Source of the DNA: Capitulum mitella
Lineage: Eukaryota > Arthropoda > Thecostraca > Pollicipedomorpha > Pollicipedidae
Direction of reading: 5' to 3'
DNA: 64,000 nt
Assembly (NCBI GenBank): GCA_030062745.1
Contig: CP099841.1
Span: 20,091,398-20,155,397 of the forward strand
Notes under the pieces: model-generated
What the model saw: the letters and a program-made list of their open reading frames with translations, nothing else
Database searches by the model: none
What the model was told of the DNA's origin: nothing
Shown here: piece by piece, positions 13,261 through 23,925 of the stretch
Numbering within the stretch: position 1 is the stretch's first letter
How the letters are laid out: the number at the start of each line of letters is the position of its first letter
Made by a program: the position numbers and the translations under genes

Positions 13261-14052
13261 TTAACCCTATCCCCGGCAGGGGGCTGAACCCTCCCCCACC
13301 CCCACTCCGGCTTTTTGCTTAAGAATTCCAGGGTTTTTGACGCAGCTTCGTGACACTTGGCCAGTTTTCCTAACCATTCTTTCTACGTACTGTGAAAAAA
13401 CCGTAGTTCTATTTTGCTCAGGGGCAAAACCAGGTAGCGTGTTTGGGAGGCACCTCAGGCTATCTTTGGCTCTGTTGAAGGTAAAAGGAAAATGGCTGCC
13501 AAAAATGGCGTTTTTAAGATAGATCTTGAATCAGCCATACCATCTAATCCTCCGGAAATAGGGCTAGACGGTAAAACCATGCCAGGCACTGCCTGGCATG
13601 GTTTTAAACTCACCACCGTCTGGGGGTATCAAAAAGAGCACCCCCTCTTATCTAAGGATCTTACCGTCGCATTTGAACCGGTCTACCACCAATCGAAAAC
13701 CCTGAGTCTTGCAATTCAGAAAATATTGTCTAAGCACTGGTCACGTGGCCGATGACGTCACATGCCACGCAAAACGCATAATACAGCGTTGGGAAAACTG
13801 CCAACGGTTCGCGCATCATATCATCAGTAATACTGGTCTTAAAGCCTTCAACTGGGTGTCAAACGAAACGTCACGATCGTCCACATCGGAAGCATACCAA
13901 AATGTTAAAAAATGTCTGGTCAAGGTCAGCCTAGGTTGAATATTGGTCTTACTTTACATGTGAAAGATCGATACTTACTCGCACCCGTTTTGACCCACGT
14001 AGCCAAAAAAGGACGAAAGTGGAACCTTCTGGTAACCAGTTTTGCATGACCT
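13261..14052. other. Sequence separating the two LINE halves, left part
   Basis: It begins with TTAACCCTATCCCC and a run of C/G blocks, similar to another junction at 15254, suggesting a piggyBac-type insertion end. No matching GGGTTAA end is visible before the LINE resumes at 18545. Small frames at 13492-13755 and 13709-13939 have no recognised motif. A perfect 17-bp-arm palindrome at 13572-13606 is the clearest structure. Confidence 0.5.
13572..13606. repeat. Perfect palindrome, 17-bp arms
   Basis: The arms (TAAAACCATGCCAGGCA and its reverse complement) are separated by a single C at 13589. It is unchanged in copy B at 58252-58286. Such near-perfect hairpins can mark excision scars, foldback elements or protein-binding sites; the sequence does not say which. 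Confidence 0.95.
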
Positions 14053-14072
14053 GTTTTCAGCATAGGTGGGCA

Positions 14073-14206
14073 TCGTTACTAAAAAATGTAACTTCGTTAC
14101 TCGTTACTCCGTTACTCAAAAAAGCCAGTCCGTTACTCGTTACTCCGTTACTCTGCCTTAAAAAGTAACGGAAGTTACCGTTACTCCGTTATTCCGTTAC
14201 TTTTTT
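14073..14206. repeat. hAT left subterminal GTTACTC repeats
   Basis: Many copies of gttactc / gttactccg are packed just inside the left end. The mirror image (gagtaacgg) sits inside the right end. Clustered subterminal repeats of this kind are the usual transposase-binding sites of hAT elements; that role is inferred here. Confidence 0.85.
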
Positions 14207-16062
14207 AAATGCAGTGAAAACCAAGCGAACGCGGGTTTTAAGTCTTTTATGCTGCTTTGTGGTTGTAAAACGCATTCCATATACAAAGGGAAGAAACAAA
14301 AAACGCTTACCCAAAACACTCCGCTAGCTGCCCACTGCCCTCACCAGCCGTTGTAGAGTCGGCGGCGCCGGGACAACAGCCGCGGCAGGTATTCTACCAC
14401 TGTGTTAACCACAATGTTCAAACCAACGAATTCCTGTTCATTGCCCGCGGCGCCGACGGAGCGGGAACAACCGGCGCTGGAGCGGACGCATGCAAAATGC
14501 GACAAACAGCGGACATCTATCGACTGGGTTTGATCAACAATGCCTCTCGAAGTATCCGCCCTGAACATAATGGTCTCCGTTCAGAGCTCGTTTCGGTCTC
14601 GCGAACTTCTTGTTTTGTTTTGAAATTATGTGTGTGTATTAGTTTGTGTACGAGCGCGTGCGTGGAGGTAAGATTCCTGATACCCCTGACGTTTTTTTAA
14701 TGCCAAACGACGAAGGACTCAAAAAAACATGACTGATATGGATTTTATTATTGTGAAATAAAAGACTAAAAAAGGTGCTTTAGTACCTCTTCAGCACCCT
14801 TGAAAAGACAAATTAGCTATAAAAACATGGTCATAAGTAAGATGCAACGGAGGATGTTAGCCGTTCACAAGTGGAACATTTTGGAACGATGACGTGACCT
14901 GACCTGACCCCTGTGAACGGCCAAAATTGATATCAATGGACTCGCTATTGTCTTACGGTTCAGTATATGTCGCTTAAGTTCAGCTTTCCAGGGACAAGGT
15001 ATTGTGTCTATTTACCTAATTCCAAGGACGTGTTTTGACCTTTCATGGAGTCTGGTGGCCTCAAAATTGACCTGAGGTCAAAACTCTTGAATGTTTTCGT
15101 CTCGGTTTGACAAAACCTTTCCGCCGGTGTTTTCCTTTTTTCCGTGCGATATATGGGAGCCGAGATCCTGGGAGGTGCGGAAATCCGCGCTCCCCCTCCG
15201 GCCGGGCAAAGGGCATTCTGAGCCCGGCTGGAGACGGGTTAAAAACACTTCATTTAACCCTATTCCCTGTGGGGGGGGGGGCAGATTCTGCTACCCGTGT
15301 CTTTTTGCTTGTCGCTCCCACACTGTTTGCCGCAGCGCCACAAGATTTTCTGGCATTTCATGGAATTGATACACAAGTGTCTTGTCAACATTTAAAAAAA
15401 AATCGGTCCCGCAGAGGCGGTTCCAAGCCCTCGTTTTCGGCGGTAACGTCCTGTGCGTGAAGCTGCAAAGTTGTGCGGTTCACTATCATGACATTCTGAG
15501 TAGAAATAAAGACCACTGACTCATTTATATAGTCATACACATCCTAAACAATGCGTATGCACACACATTTTCAGGCGAACGCACACCCAGGTACTGAAAA
15601 AATGGGGGAGCACACTATTGTGCTTATGGTGCCCTCCAAATTTTGTTTACCTGGATCCACCTCTGCGCTACATATAAACTTCAACTGGCTTGCTAGTTGT
15701 ACATCTGATGTTTATATCACCCAAAACAAACAAAAACAAAGGAAATTTCTGATTTCAAAAATCACCCTTCTTGCCCTCCCTGGAACTGCCTATGGTTTTT
15801 TATTTTAAATTTCAGCTTTCGGTGTATAAAAGACTTGGACATTCCAAGCTGAACCGTGTTATTCCCATGAAAATTGGTTGGTAAACACGGCCGCAGTGAC
15901 CTTTCAAAAATCCCGAAATTTTGGAGTTTGTTTGCCCCTACGCCCTATTTTTGCAATTTTTGAATTTTTGGGGTCCGGAATTGGAGATCTCGTTGAAATA
16001 TATTAAATGGCATACATCCCATCAACATTGGACGAATGCATCTCGAGATCTCTGGAAGGGCG

Positions 16063-16625
16063 GGAAGGGGAGGGGGCAGAATTGGTAATCTTCACCTTTC
16101 GGCCAATGCATATTTTTCGAAGGTGCAAAAGTGGCAACGGATCATATCATGTTTGAGTTTGGGTCCTCACTTCTGCGTCTACAAAAAATAATGTGTCAGC
16201 CGAAAAGTGTTTCGGCCAGTTGATATTTTTTTCGGGAACGCAGGAGTGGTAACTCGAATCGCATGGACAATGTAGCCTGTCCTCCAAGTTAAAAATGATT
16301 TAACCTAACCTAACCTAAAACCCACTGTATGGTTAAAGGGATTGCCCTAGATGGGCATGTAAAACCAATTTTTTGTTAGGTTCAATTTGCCTGTTTTTTG
16401 GTTTGGTTAGCTCGTATCGGCTGAAGGCAAACATGTGTCAACTGAATCAAAATTCAAGAGTTACCTAACCAAGTCAGTTTACACATCCAGTAGGGGCCAG
16501 TGCTTAGAAAAATACCTGAATGGGCTAAATTGTTCACACAACTTGTGTTGCCACTTCCGCGTCTCCAAAAATTACGCGTAAGCGTCGGCCGAAAGGTAGA
16601 TTACCGCAGATCTGCCCCCCCCTTA
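16063..16625. repeat. Nested imperfect inverted-repeat module inside hAT
   Basis: About 80 bases at 16063-16141 (ggggcaga, tggtaatc, cacctttcggcc, agtggcaac) match the reverse complement of 16543-16625 (ggggcaga, ggtaatc, acctttcggcc, aagtggcaac), with roughly 400 bases between. This looks like a foldback or MITE nested within the hAT element. A further partial copy of the tcggcc...agtggtaac motif lies near 16200-16255. Target duplication was not resolved. Confidence 0.6.
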
Positions 16626-16747
16626 GGGTAATGTGAATCTCACTGCCTGCAGAGAATATGGTTAAGGCAAATAGCCCAAGCAATAGTCGACAAGCTTCAT
16701 AATTATGCTTCACTACTGACAGCTTATTGTGCGCAGTTTATTCTCAC

Positions 16748-17023
16748 CTGGAAATACCGTAAATAATGCTTCCTCTTGATATGTGCCTTTAGGTTTGAAA
16801 GGCTACTCTTGTGACCCTTGATTATAACCTCTTTGGGTCGGCACAGGACATACGTAAAAATGACGTTTTTCCCCTCCTCCTTAAACTCAAAGTACATTTC
16901 TAGATGTGGCCATGGGTGACCCAGACCGGGCTCGTCCTCTGCCTCCGAAGCTGAGGCACCGTCGGACTCGGAGTCAAGGTTTTCGACCTCCACTGGCGGC
17001 GTAAAGACGCCTTGATGGGACAT
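16748..17023 (-). pseudogene. hAT transposase exon 1 with BED zinc finger
   Basis: The 92-codon exon opens with ATG and an acidic Ser-rich leader (residues 14-32). A BED-type zinc-finger follows: HPWPHL at 36-41, FEF near 45, Cys61, SLSNLKAH at 74-81, His86. BED fingers bind the transposon ends in hAT transposases. Residue 58 is Tyr where the first zinc Cys of the usual Cys-x-x-Cys is expected, so zinc binding is probably lost. The exon ends exactly in phase at CAG followed by GTGAGA, a strong splice donor (intron from 16747 downward). No downstream catalytic exon or HATC dimerisation region was recognised between 14061 and 16747. The product is thus a truncated protein at best. Confidence 0.75.
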
Positions 17024-17566
17024 TTTAGTGTCAGGTAGTTAAAATTTTAGGCCAGTCAAGAATCAATCACCACTCCATCACCCCATGGACATCACAGATC
17101 GAAGGCCATGGAGGCAGTAATCATGTGCTCAACAGCCTTGAGTGATCTTGGCGGGGAACCGTGTGGCGGTGGTAAGCAATCCGTGACTAATTTGAGACAA
17201 CATTGAAAACTGCCGTCAGCTGGCTGTTCCAATATAAATGACAATAACTTTGATATCTTTTAGCCTGAAAAATGACGACTGGTTAATTTATCATTTTAAG
17301 TCATATCAAACTTACGCATAATTCAATACTTTTGTCCCAAAAGAGACCAAAGTCAGCTGGCCTTTATACTGAACCATTGCCGCCAGCTTGCCGTCAACGT
17401 TTATCAGCTGACGAATATTGTCAACAAGTCGACTCCGCGATTGTCAGCTGAGTGCGCGCCCAGCCGCGCTTGTATCGCCGCACGCTATTGGGTGTTGGCT
17501 ATTCAAGTAGCCAATGGCGTGTGCCGATGCAAATAAAGCCGGGAAGTGTCTGTAAGGAGTTTAAAA

Positions 17567-17730
17567 AGTAATGGAGTAACGGAGTAACGGACCAAAAAGT
17601 AACGGAGTAACGGACCACAAAAGTAACTTCCGTTACTCAGTCCGTTACAGTAAAATAAAAGTAACGGGTCCGTTACTCCGTTACTCAAAAAAGTAACTTC
17701 GTTAGTAACGGAGTAACGGAGTAACGGACC
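17567..17730. repeat. hAT right subterminal GAGTAACGG repeats
   Basis: About ten copies of gagtaacgg, plus a few in the opposite orientation, lie just inside the right end. They mirror the left-end array and support the element call. Confidence 0.85.
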
Positions 17731-17752
17731 AGTGCCCACCTATGGTTTTCAG

Positions 17753-18544
17753 TCCATTCAAGATCATTCCAGGTCAGGTCAGATAAGGTGTATTCTTTCT
17801 GTGTTCTGTAGTCTTCCTGACAAGGAGCAATAATTACTCGCTGAGATTCTCAACTGCGTCAAGTACAGAACTGAAACCACATCTCGTGATAATGAAATCT
17901 GCTCTGTCTGCTCCTTATCGGGTGAAGGTCAAGCCAGGTCAGAACAGATAGTCATTTTCATCTTCCGACTAGGAACAATAACTGGTTTCTGCTGCTACTG
18001 AACGATCTTTCACACACAGTGTTGTACTTTGTTTCCTTTTGACATAAACCTATGACGTGACTTGACATGACCTGACGTTGCATTTGGTGAACCTTGCTGA
18101 GATTTGCTTATCTGTCTTGAACGATGGGGGAGTCCTGCGCTAACCACTTCTATCTCCCACAATGCAAATCCGTTCAACTGTCATCATGCATGTGACCTAG
18201 CATGACCTCTAATGTTGACGTGTGACAGTTGTATGTCCCTTTGGGGATCGTGCCTTATGTAAAACCAAATAATCCGTGCATTATATTCGCGAATATTTTC
18301 GAGAAAACGAAGCATGTTCACGCCACCGCCAGAACAGGCAAAAACATGCATGCAAGGGTTCACATATGACGTCATATCTCCATGAATTACCTAGAATGGA
18401 AATGGTTTTGATGCCAAAATATGTAAAAATGATTGATAAACAAGTACTGGAAGTTCATTGGGCTGGCTCTTGTGGTTCAGATGGATGGTATCATTTGCGA
18501 AAAACCGAGGGGGGTGCCCTATTTGATATTCCCCAGGCGGTGCC
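17753..18544. other. Sequence separating the two LINE halves, right part
   Basis: There is no recognised gene. AGGTCAGGTCAG-type pentamer runs occur near 17770 and 17935, and TGACNTGAC runs near 18055. Together with 13261-14052 this is the material lying between the pre-RT and RT parts of the LINE. In copy B the same material is continuous (57941-59532). Confidence 0.5.
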
Positions 18545-19837
18545 GGGCCAAGGAGGGAAATCGGCATGAAGCAGCAAACTACCGGCCAGTCTCCTAAACA
18601 CCAGATGCCTGCAAGATGATGGAATCTGTGGCTTGAGACAAGCTTATAGACCACCTGATGACATCAGTGACCACCAACATGGCTTTGTTCAAAGACGGTC
18701 ATGCCCCACTCATCTTTTGACAGTGACGGACAGCTATACCAGTCTTAGATGGCGGGCAATCTCTGCGTACTTTGATTATGCGAAAGCATTCGACTCTGTC
18801 CCCCATGAGCGTTTGCTCCGCAAGTTGGCAGCATACAGAATTCAGGGTAAACTACTGACATGGATTCGAGGACTCGTTAATGAAAGACAACAAAGAGTTA
18901 AGTGAATGGGCAGGTATCCAAACGGAGCAGAAGTATAAATGGAGTCCCTCAGGACAGTGTACTAGGGCCAGTATTGTTCCTCGTTTATATCAACGATTTG
19001 GCAGATGTTCTCAGATCCTCGGTGGAAATCTTTGCTGATGATACGAAAGTCTTCAAAATGGTGGTGAACTTAAAGGACGCTCAAGAGCTCCAAGATGACG
19101 TCGACAACCTGCAAACATGGTCAGAACAGTGGCAGCTTCCCGTCAACGCCAAAAAATGCAAAGTAATACACATTGGAATTCAAAACATTATGTATAAGCG
19201 CAAAATGGATGGGAATGTACTGGACACCATGACCAGTGAAAGGGACCTTGGCATAATCATCAACAGTAAGCTGAAGTTCCACCTTGTAACGGTACCAAGT
19301 TGTAGCAAAAGCCTTCAGGGTGCTTGGCATGGTGAGATTCGTCGAGAACCCTGACAAGCAGACTGTTCCTCTTCTATTCAAGTCAGTTATCAGGCCCATT
19401 TTGGAGCATGGAAACTTTGTGTGGGTGACCAGGACTAAGTAGAGAGTGCTGCGTCGCACTACAAAGCTAGTTAGTACCATTCGAGAACTCCCATATGAAG
19501 AAAGGCTAAAGAGTTTGGACCTTGCTTTGACGCTGTGCTTCAGACGGCGCGGCGACAGCATCGTGGTCTTCCAGCTCCTAACAGGAAGACTCAGGATCCA
19601 GCGTGAACAGTTATTCACCCTTGCAGAGGCTCGTGACACACGTGGTCATGTGCTGAAACTGTTGAAACCACCAGTCAATAAGGTGGTAAGGCAGCACAGT
19701 TTCCCAGTTCGCGTCATCAACGGTTGGAACAGCTCCCCGAATATGTCGTCAGCGCTTCATCAGTAAACTCTTTCAAGGACAGACTCGACAGATATTGGAG
19801 GGATTGGAAATACGAAATCGGTACCCAAGAAGAATAA
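18545..19837 (+). pseudogene. LINE (CR1/jockey-type) RT and C-terminus, dead
   Basis: A non-LTR retrotransposon reverse transcriptase copied its own RNA at the target site; this is its decayed 3' half. Visible in order are AANYRPVS, a QHGF motif, YFDYAKAFDSVPH (palm motif A with the first catalytic Asp), NGVPQDSVLGP (usual GVPQGSVLGP, with Asp replacing Gly), and FADDT (catalytic Asp pair). Then come NAKKC, the C-terminal PYEERLK block, RVINGWN and FKDRLDRYW. Breaks: a single-base loss near 18902 shifts the frame, a second shift is near 19285, a TAG interrupts at 19439 and a third shift is near 19764. The last frame ends at 19835-19837. The same breaks are in copy B (59533-60825), so they predate the duplication. 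Confidence 0.9.
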
Positions 19838-20305
19838 AAACAACGAGCTTTAGAGAGCGGGAGTCCACAGACTGTCCTTGCGGGCTACTTTTCCCGAATG
19901 CACTAAGCCCTAGGTCCTAAATCAAATTTAAGATTTCGGCGGAAAATACCCAAAAGTGCCCTCAAAGAAGAGCGGACCGTCGCCTCAAAATCCGAAAAAA
20001 GAAATCAGAAGATATGTTAATCTACAATGATACAGCGTATCATAACTGAACTATTTATCTTGAAATGCTCGCAAAAACTTATTGCGTGTCCTGGCCTATT
20101 TCGTACCCTAATATAAACTATATTCGAACCAAAGGAAGAAGAAGGTAGTAATACATTTGTCTCAGCACGTGAGGGATGGTCCAACTCTGCTGATCAAATA
20201 GCATTCCGATATTGCAAAGGGCAAAGTGCACATGAAATTCAAGCCCCAAATCTGTATTGTGATTCATGTCGAAATGAAAAGATAATTCCACTTCTCGGTG
20301 ATTCA

Positions 20306-20307
<2 letters not shown>
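19838..20307. other. Short unannotated stretch after the LINE
   Basis: No gene or repeat is recognised. It probably includes the former LINE 3' untranslated region, although no clear terminal repeat or poly-A tail is visible. Confidence 0.4.
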
Positions 20308-20355
<48 letters not shown>

Positions 20356-20420
20356 GAGAGAGATAGATGGATAGATAGGTATGTAGATACGTAGATAGAT
20401 AGATAGATAGATAGATAGAC

Positions 20421-20451
<31 letters not shown>

Positions 20452-20484
20452 GAGATAGACAGATAAATAGATGGATAGGTAAAT
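20308..20484. repeat. (AT)n followed by (GATA)n microsatellite
   Basis: AT repeat to 20351, then imperfect GATA tetranucleotides with AGAC and AGAG interruptions. In copy B (61296-61490) the AT part is about 20 bases longer. Confidence 0.95.
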
Positions 20485-20599
20485 ACGTGTTGCAAAGCTT
20501 ATGATTTCCTGTCACATATTCCTCGCATATTTGTGTTTTTCGGACTCCTGACGGCCGAATCCAATGGTCTCAGAGATGGCATGTGTAGGTTGTCGAGCA

Positions 20600-20732
20600 C
20601 GGAAGTGGGTAGGAGGTAGTTCTGCCGCCGGACAGCTGCCCTTTACAACGAATTGCCATCTGAGCTGTTGGAGCTGCCAGTTTGGACCTCCAGTCGCCAT
20701 CTGGTAAATCGCCTGCGTCGTGCGCCTGACTG
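20600..20732 (+). pseudogene. Possible LINE 3'-terminal fragment
   Basis: One frame reads RRTAALYNELPSEL, then LELPVWTSS and a basic tail before TGA at about 20730. The pattern R-T-A-x-LYN-LP-EL is typical of the last residues of many LINE ORF2 proteins. An in-frame TAG lies just upstream and nothing else of the protein is recognisable. It differs from the C-terminus at 18545-19837, so it would be a different element or family. It is retained in copy B at 61617-61749. Confidence 0.4.
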
Positions 20733-22223
20733 ACCAGGGTGTGCGCGTGTAGGCGTGAGCTTGTGACTGTTTCTTTTTGCATTTACCTGTGTTGATGTTT
20801 TCTCGTTTCTCTGTTACCGACGACAGGTTTCAACAGCCACCGTGTTGTGAATGACATCAGTAAACTCCTTGGTCTGAGTCTGGGTCTGAGCCTGAGTTTA
20901 ATGTAAAGGCGAGATGGTTTTAGTCTCAACATCTCGACCTTTCTCGGGGCCTTTGAGGCCCTCTTGTAGCATGCACACCCGTTGTGGAGACACCGAGGTC
21001 CAATGCTCACAAGTAACTAATCCTTACAGGATTTCAACCTAAATGGGGAATTTGATCTTAAACAGAAAGGGTATGTGGACGACGGGACAGCCTGTTTTAT
21101 GACCTTGGCCGCACCTGAGAAATCCTTCAGTAACATCTGATCCAACACCTGGGGAATATCTCTCCAGGTTTTGGCCACTTGGGCGAACGGGTGAGATTCT
21201 ACACAAGATGTAATGTGCAGGGACCCTGATCCCAACGTTGAGGACAGCGATGTCGAAGAAAAGAAAGAATCACAACGTTTAGGAATAAGAGACGATGTCT
21301 CTAATCATCCTCTAATAAAGACCACGTACTTATGCATTACTTTACGTGAGGATAACGGGCCCAAAATCTGTCTCTATTTCCCGTCCACACTACCCAGAGC
21401 CCCTCGCCCGTGGTGTATCCTGATGGGAACAGCAAAGAAATGCAGCCGGTTTCAGCCCACGACACCAATGTTTGCCATCTTCACATAACTACGGAACCGT
21501 TTAGACGTACGCTGCCATCTAGCGAGAGGACTTACAGCTGCAGCGACATCTAGCGTTTGATGTTTCTAATCAGCGTGCCACCAGGTAGCGTGATCGCACG
21601 TCGTTGGGTGCTAGGTGGCGCGGTTGATCTGTTTTTGGTGGCAGAGCCTAGAGATTTATCCCCGTGATGCCCGGTCCCATGTGTTTATTTGCCAAGGATT
21701 CCGGTGAACCCGCTCCTGTCAGCCAGCGATAGACAGGTTTCAATTCCGCCGGTTTCCTGTGCAGCCTGAGCTGACGTAACCCGTCGCTACCATGCGGCCA
21801 GATTCACTTGTACAAAGTTCGGGTTTGAGCTGGGCTGAGCGTATTGAGGTCCGCATTTTCCCGTTCTTTATTCCACGCCTCTTAATTGATAACAGTTGGG
21901 TGAGAGAGTCATAATCAACATAAACAACAATGCCCAAGAGAATAGGCAACAACAAATGTTTTCACCGCGCCTCAGCCTCGGAAACGTTTCGCCGCTATTT
22001 TTATATCAGACTCCGCTGTCGGGCAGTATGGCTACAGGCGTTAGGACAGACGCGTCCGCGGACGGATCTAGACGTTGTCCCAACGGGGTCAAATCGACTC
22101 CATCCGTGTAATTAATTCATTCTGTCATACTTATTGATTTTCCACATGCTTTAGTAACTTTTTTGGCAGTTTTGAAAATTTTCATGCCTATAAACATTTG
22201 CTTCGTTTCAAGAACAACGGAAA

Positions 22224-22224
<1 letters not shown>
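20733..22224. other. Copy A stretch with no recognised gene
   Basis: Only short frames are present, identical or nearly so in both copies because the copies hardly differ here. Phrases such as gccatctagcg at 21513 and gacatctagcg at 21546 recur. They look like dispersed-repeat debris rather than a regulatory site. Confidence 0.45.
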
Positions 22225-22271
<47 letters not shown>

Positions 22272-22286
22272 TTATTTATATATATA
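22225..22286. repeat. AT microsatellite with TTTA tail
   Basis: TA repeat ending in tatttatttatttatata. The copy B counterpart (63241-63305) has an internal CATA interruption. Confidence 0.95.
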
Positions 22287-22319
22287 ATTTCCCTCCGAAA
22301 GCGGGAACCAGAAGACGCA

Positions 22320-22800
22320 TGGTTAAGGTGATGGTGGGTTGTATCAGGAAAATGAAAGAAAGTGTAGTCAGGGTGACGGTCGTTAGGTTTAGAATGACGG
22401 TCAGTGGGACTGCCTCCGGTCGTTGGGGTCAAGGCTACAGTCAGTTCCGTCGGGAAGACGGATTAATGGGTCAGGGTGAAGGCTGGTGGAATCAGGGTGA
22501 GCATCGGCAGTCAGCTGGTGAGGGTTGACAGTCGTTGGGGTCCGGGTCGATGAAGTCAGGGTTAGGGTTGGCGGGAGTCAGGATGATAGTAATAGTTTGA
22601 TCAGGCTGACAGGACCGATGGTATCAGGATGATACGCTATCTGAAACCAAGGACGACTGAGTTACAGTGAGGGCTGGTGTGGTCACAGCGGGTCGTGGTG
22701 CGGGTCAGCGTGTTTTATGTTGAGGTTCAGTGTCGTCAGAGCAACGGTCCGTAAGGGTCGGTGGAGGTCGGCTGTGGGTCGTTCAGCCATGGTGAGGGTG
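22320..22800. repeat. Degenerate GGTCAGGGTGA minisatellite
   Basis: Short G-rich units of the type ggtcagggtga / gtcgttggggtc / tcaggatgat recur irregularly over about 480 bases, giving a long but meaningless open frame. The G-rich strand is the plus strand. It is shared with copy B (63340-63820). Similar weak units reappear near 23170-23290. Confidence 0.55.
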
Positions 22801-22980
22801 CCTGGGACCATGTTATGAATATAGGCAGGGGGAAAGAGGGTCATGGGCCCTCGGTTGTGTGGAAAATTTAACGTTCCCTTACACATAAAAAATAAAAATA
22901 AATGAAAATGTATACAACTCAGCAATGACACGATATCAACAGGAGCAGCCAAAGGAGAGGGGGGGGGGGAACCCCCCCTT

Positions 22981-23925
22981 AGGTCCACATTTTGTTCTCA
23001 AAAACCATCGCACATCATCTTCCCAGCAGGCGGTTTTCGCATGATTTCGGTTCACACTGAGCTCCCCCCCAGGGCTGCGCCCGTGCCTAGATCCGAGGAT
23101 TTATCAGTTTTGGGAGGGGTTAAGCTTGTCCTGCTCCCCTTGACAGAATCCTTGATACTCTCCTGGATTATGGTGATGGTCGATGTGATCAAAATCGCTG
23201 GTCCATAGACTCAACCTGCATGGTGACAGTGATAGGCTCATGGGCGCGGGAACTCGCTCCACAGTAAGGGTGGAGGGAGGTGGCAAGAATCATTTTATGG
23301 TCGTTTCTTTCCAGTCAGGGTCCATGGGTTCAATGTTACATTTTAAAAAAACCAGGGGCAGCTGCCCCCTGACACTCCCCCTTCCCGGCCGCAGCTTCCC
23401 GTTTCATTGGCGAGGCCTGGTGGAAATAATAAATTTCAAAGGAAACATGTGCCATCGAACGGCATTTTTTCATTTGACTGATAGACATGGAAGAATATCG
23501 ATGTCTGTAAACTGACTTAAGTGATAGCTCGATGCTCAGCCAAAATGTTGAACTGAGTTGAAAGCAAACGTGCCTTCTGTGACGTCATATATGGAATTTG
23601 GTAGCGCCACAGACAAGGTGTTATAGGAACAAAGATGTTGTTGCCATTAAAAAGTGGGAGTGGACGCGAGCCCAAATCCTTAAAGGTGAATGTTCGCTTG
23701 GTATGCGTACGCGATGCTGAAGTGTTTATTGGTCATTTGATACGGCTATTCGATACACAATAGTATTTCAACTGCATGAAATCGGAACAAACAGACTGGG
23801 TGCGAAAACTCATTCCATAGAAGCTATAGAGGCGATGATGGCATTTTAGTCTAGGATAAGGTAAGCTTATTTCCGATCTACGTTACATGGAGGCCTGGCG
23901 GAATGTAGGTGTGGTGTTTCATGTC
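22981..23925. other. Single-copy stretch right of copy A overlap
   Basis: Copy B ends with the window, so whether this part is also duplicated is unknown. CpG dinucleotides occur at normal density. A gggGTTAAgc junction near 23117 resembles a piggyBac-type end, without a partner. No gene is recognised. Confidence 0.5.

Larger units (their letters stand above)
14061..17744. mobile_element. hAT transposon, present only in copy A
   Basis: The element begins CATAGGTGGGCA and ends TGCCCACCTATG, a 12-bp perfect terminal inverted repeat. It is flanked by an exact 8-bp direct repeat, gttttcag (14053-14060 and 17745-17752). An 8-bp target duplication with these ends is diagnostic of the hAT superfamily. 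Copy B has one gttttcag at 58733-58740 joined directly to the same flanks, an unoccupied site. Inside are dense GTTACTC/GAGTAAC repeats near both ends, a BED-finger exon on the minus strand (16748-17023) and a nested inverted-repeat module (16063-16625). I see no catalytic (RNase H-like) region, so it is probably non-autonomous. Its recent insertion implies an active hAT transposase elsewhere in the genome. Confidence 0.95.
1..22980 (+). repeat. Large direct duplication, copy A
   Basis: This stretch aligns by eye, in the same orientation and order, with 44594-64000. The position offset is about 44633 near the left end and 41020 at the right end. Most of the shift comes from a 3684-bp hAT insertion present only here. 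Microsatellite lengths and small indels also differ. The alignment starts at the first base of the window and is still running at the last base of copy B, so neither true border is seen. It may be a tandem segmental duplication, or the second haplotype of one locus left in the scaffold. I favour the haplotype explanation because an N gap lies between the copies. Confidence 0.95.

Noticed and set aside
16295..16320. AACCTAACCTAACCTAA, telomere-like TTAGG repeat
   Set aside because: Only three units inside a transposon; not a telomere or clear interstitial telomeric array.
20303..20515. Frames with Tyr-Ile and Leu-Ser repeats
   Set aside because: Translation of AT and GATA microsatellites.
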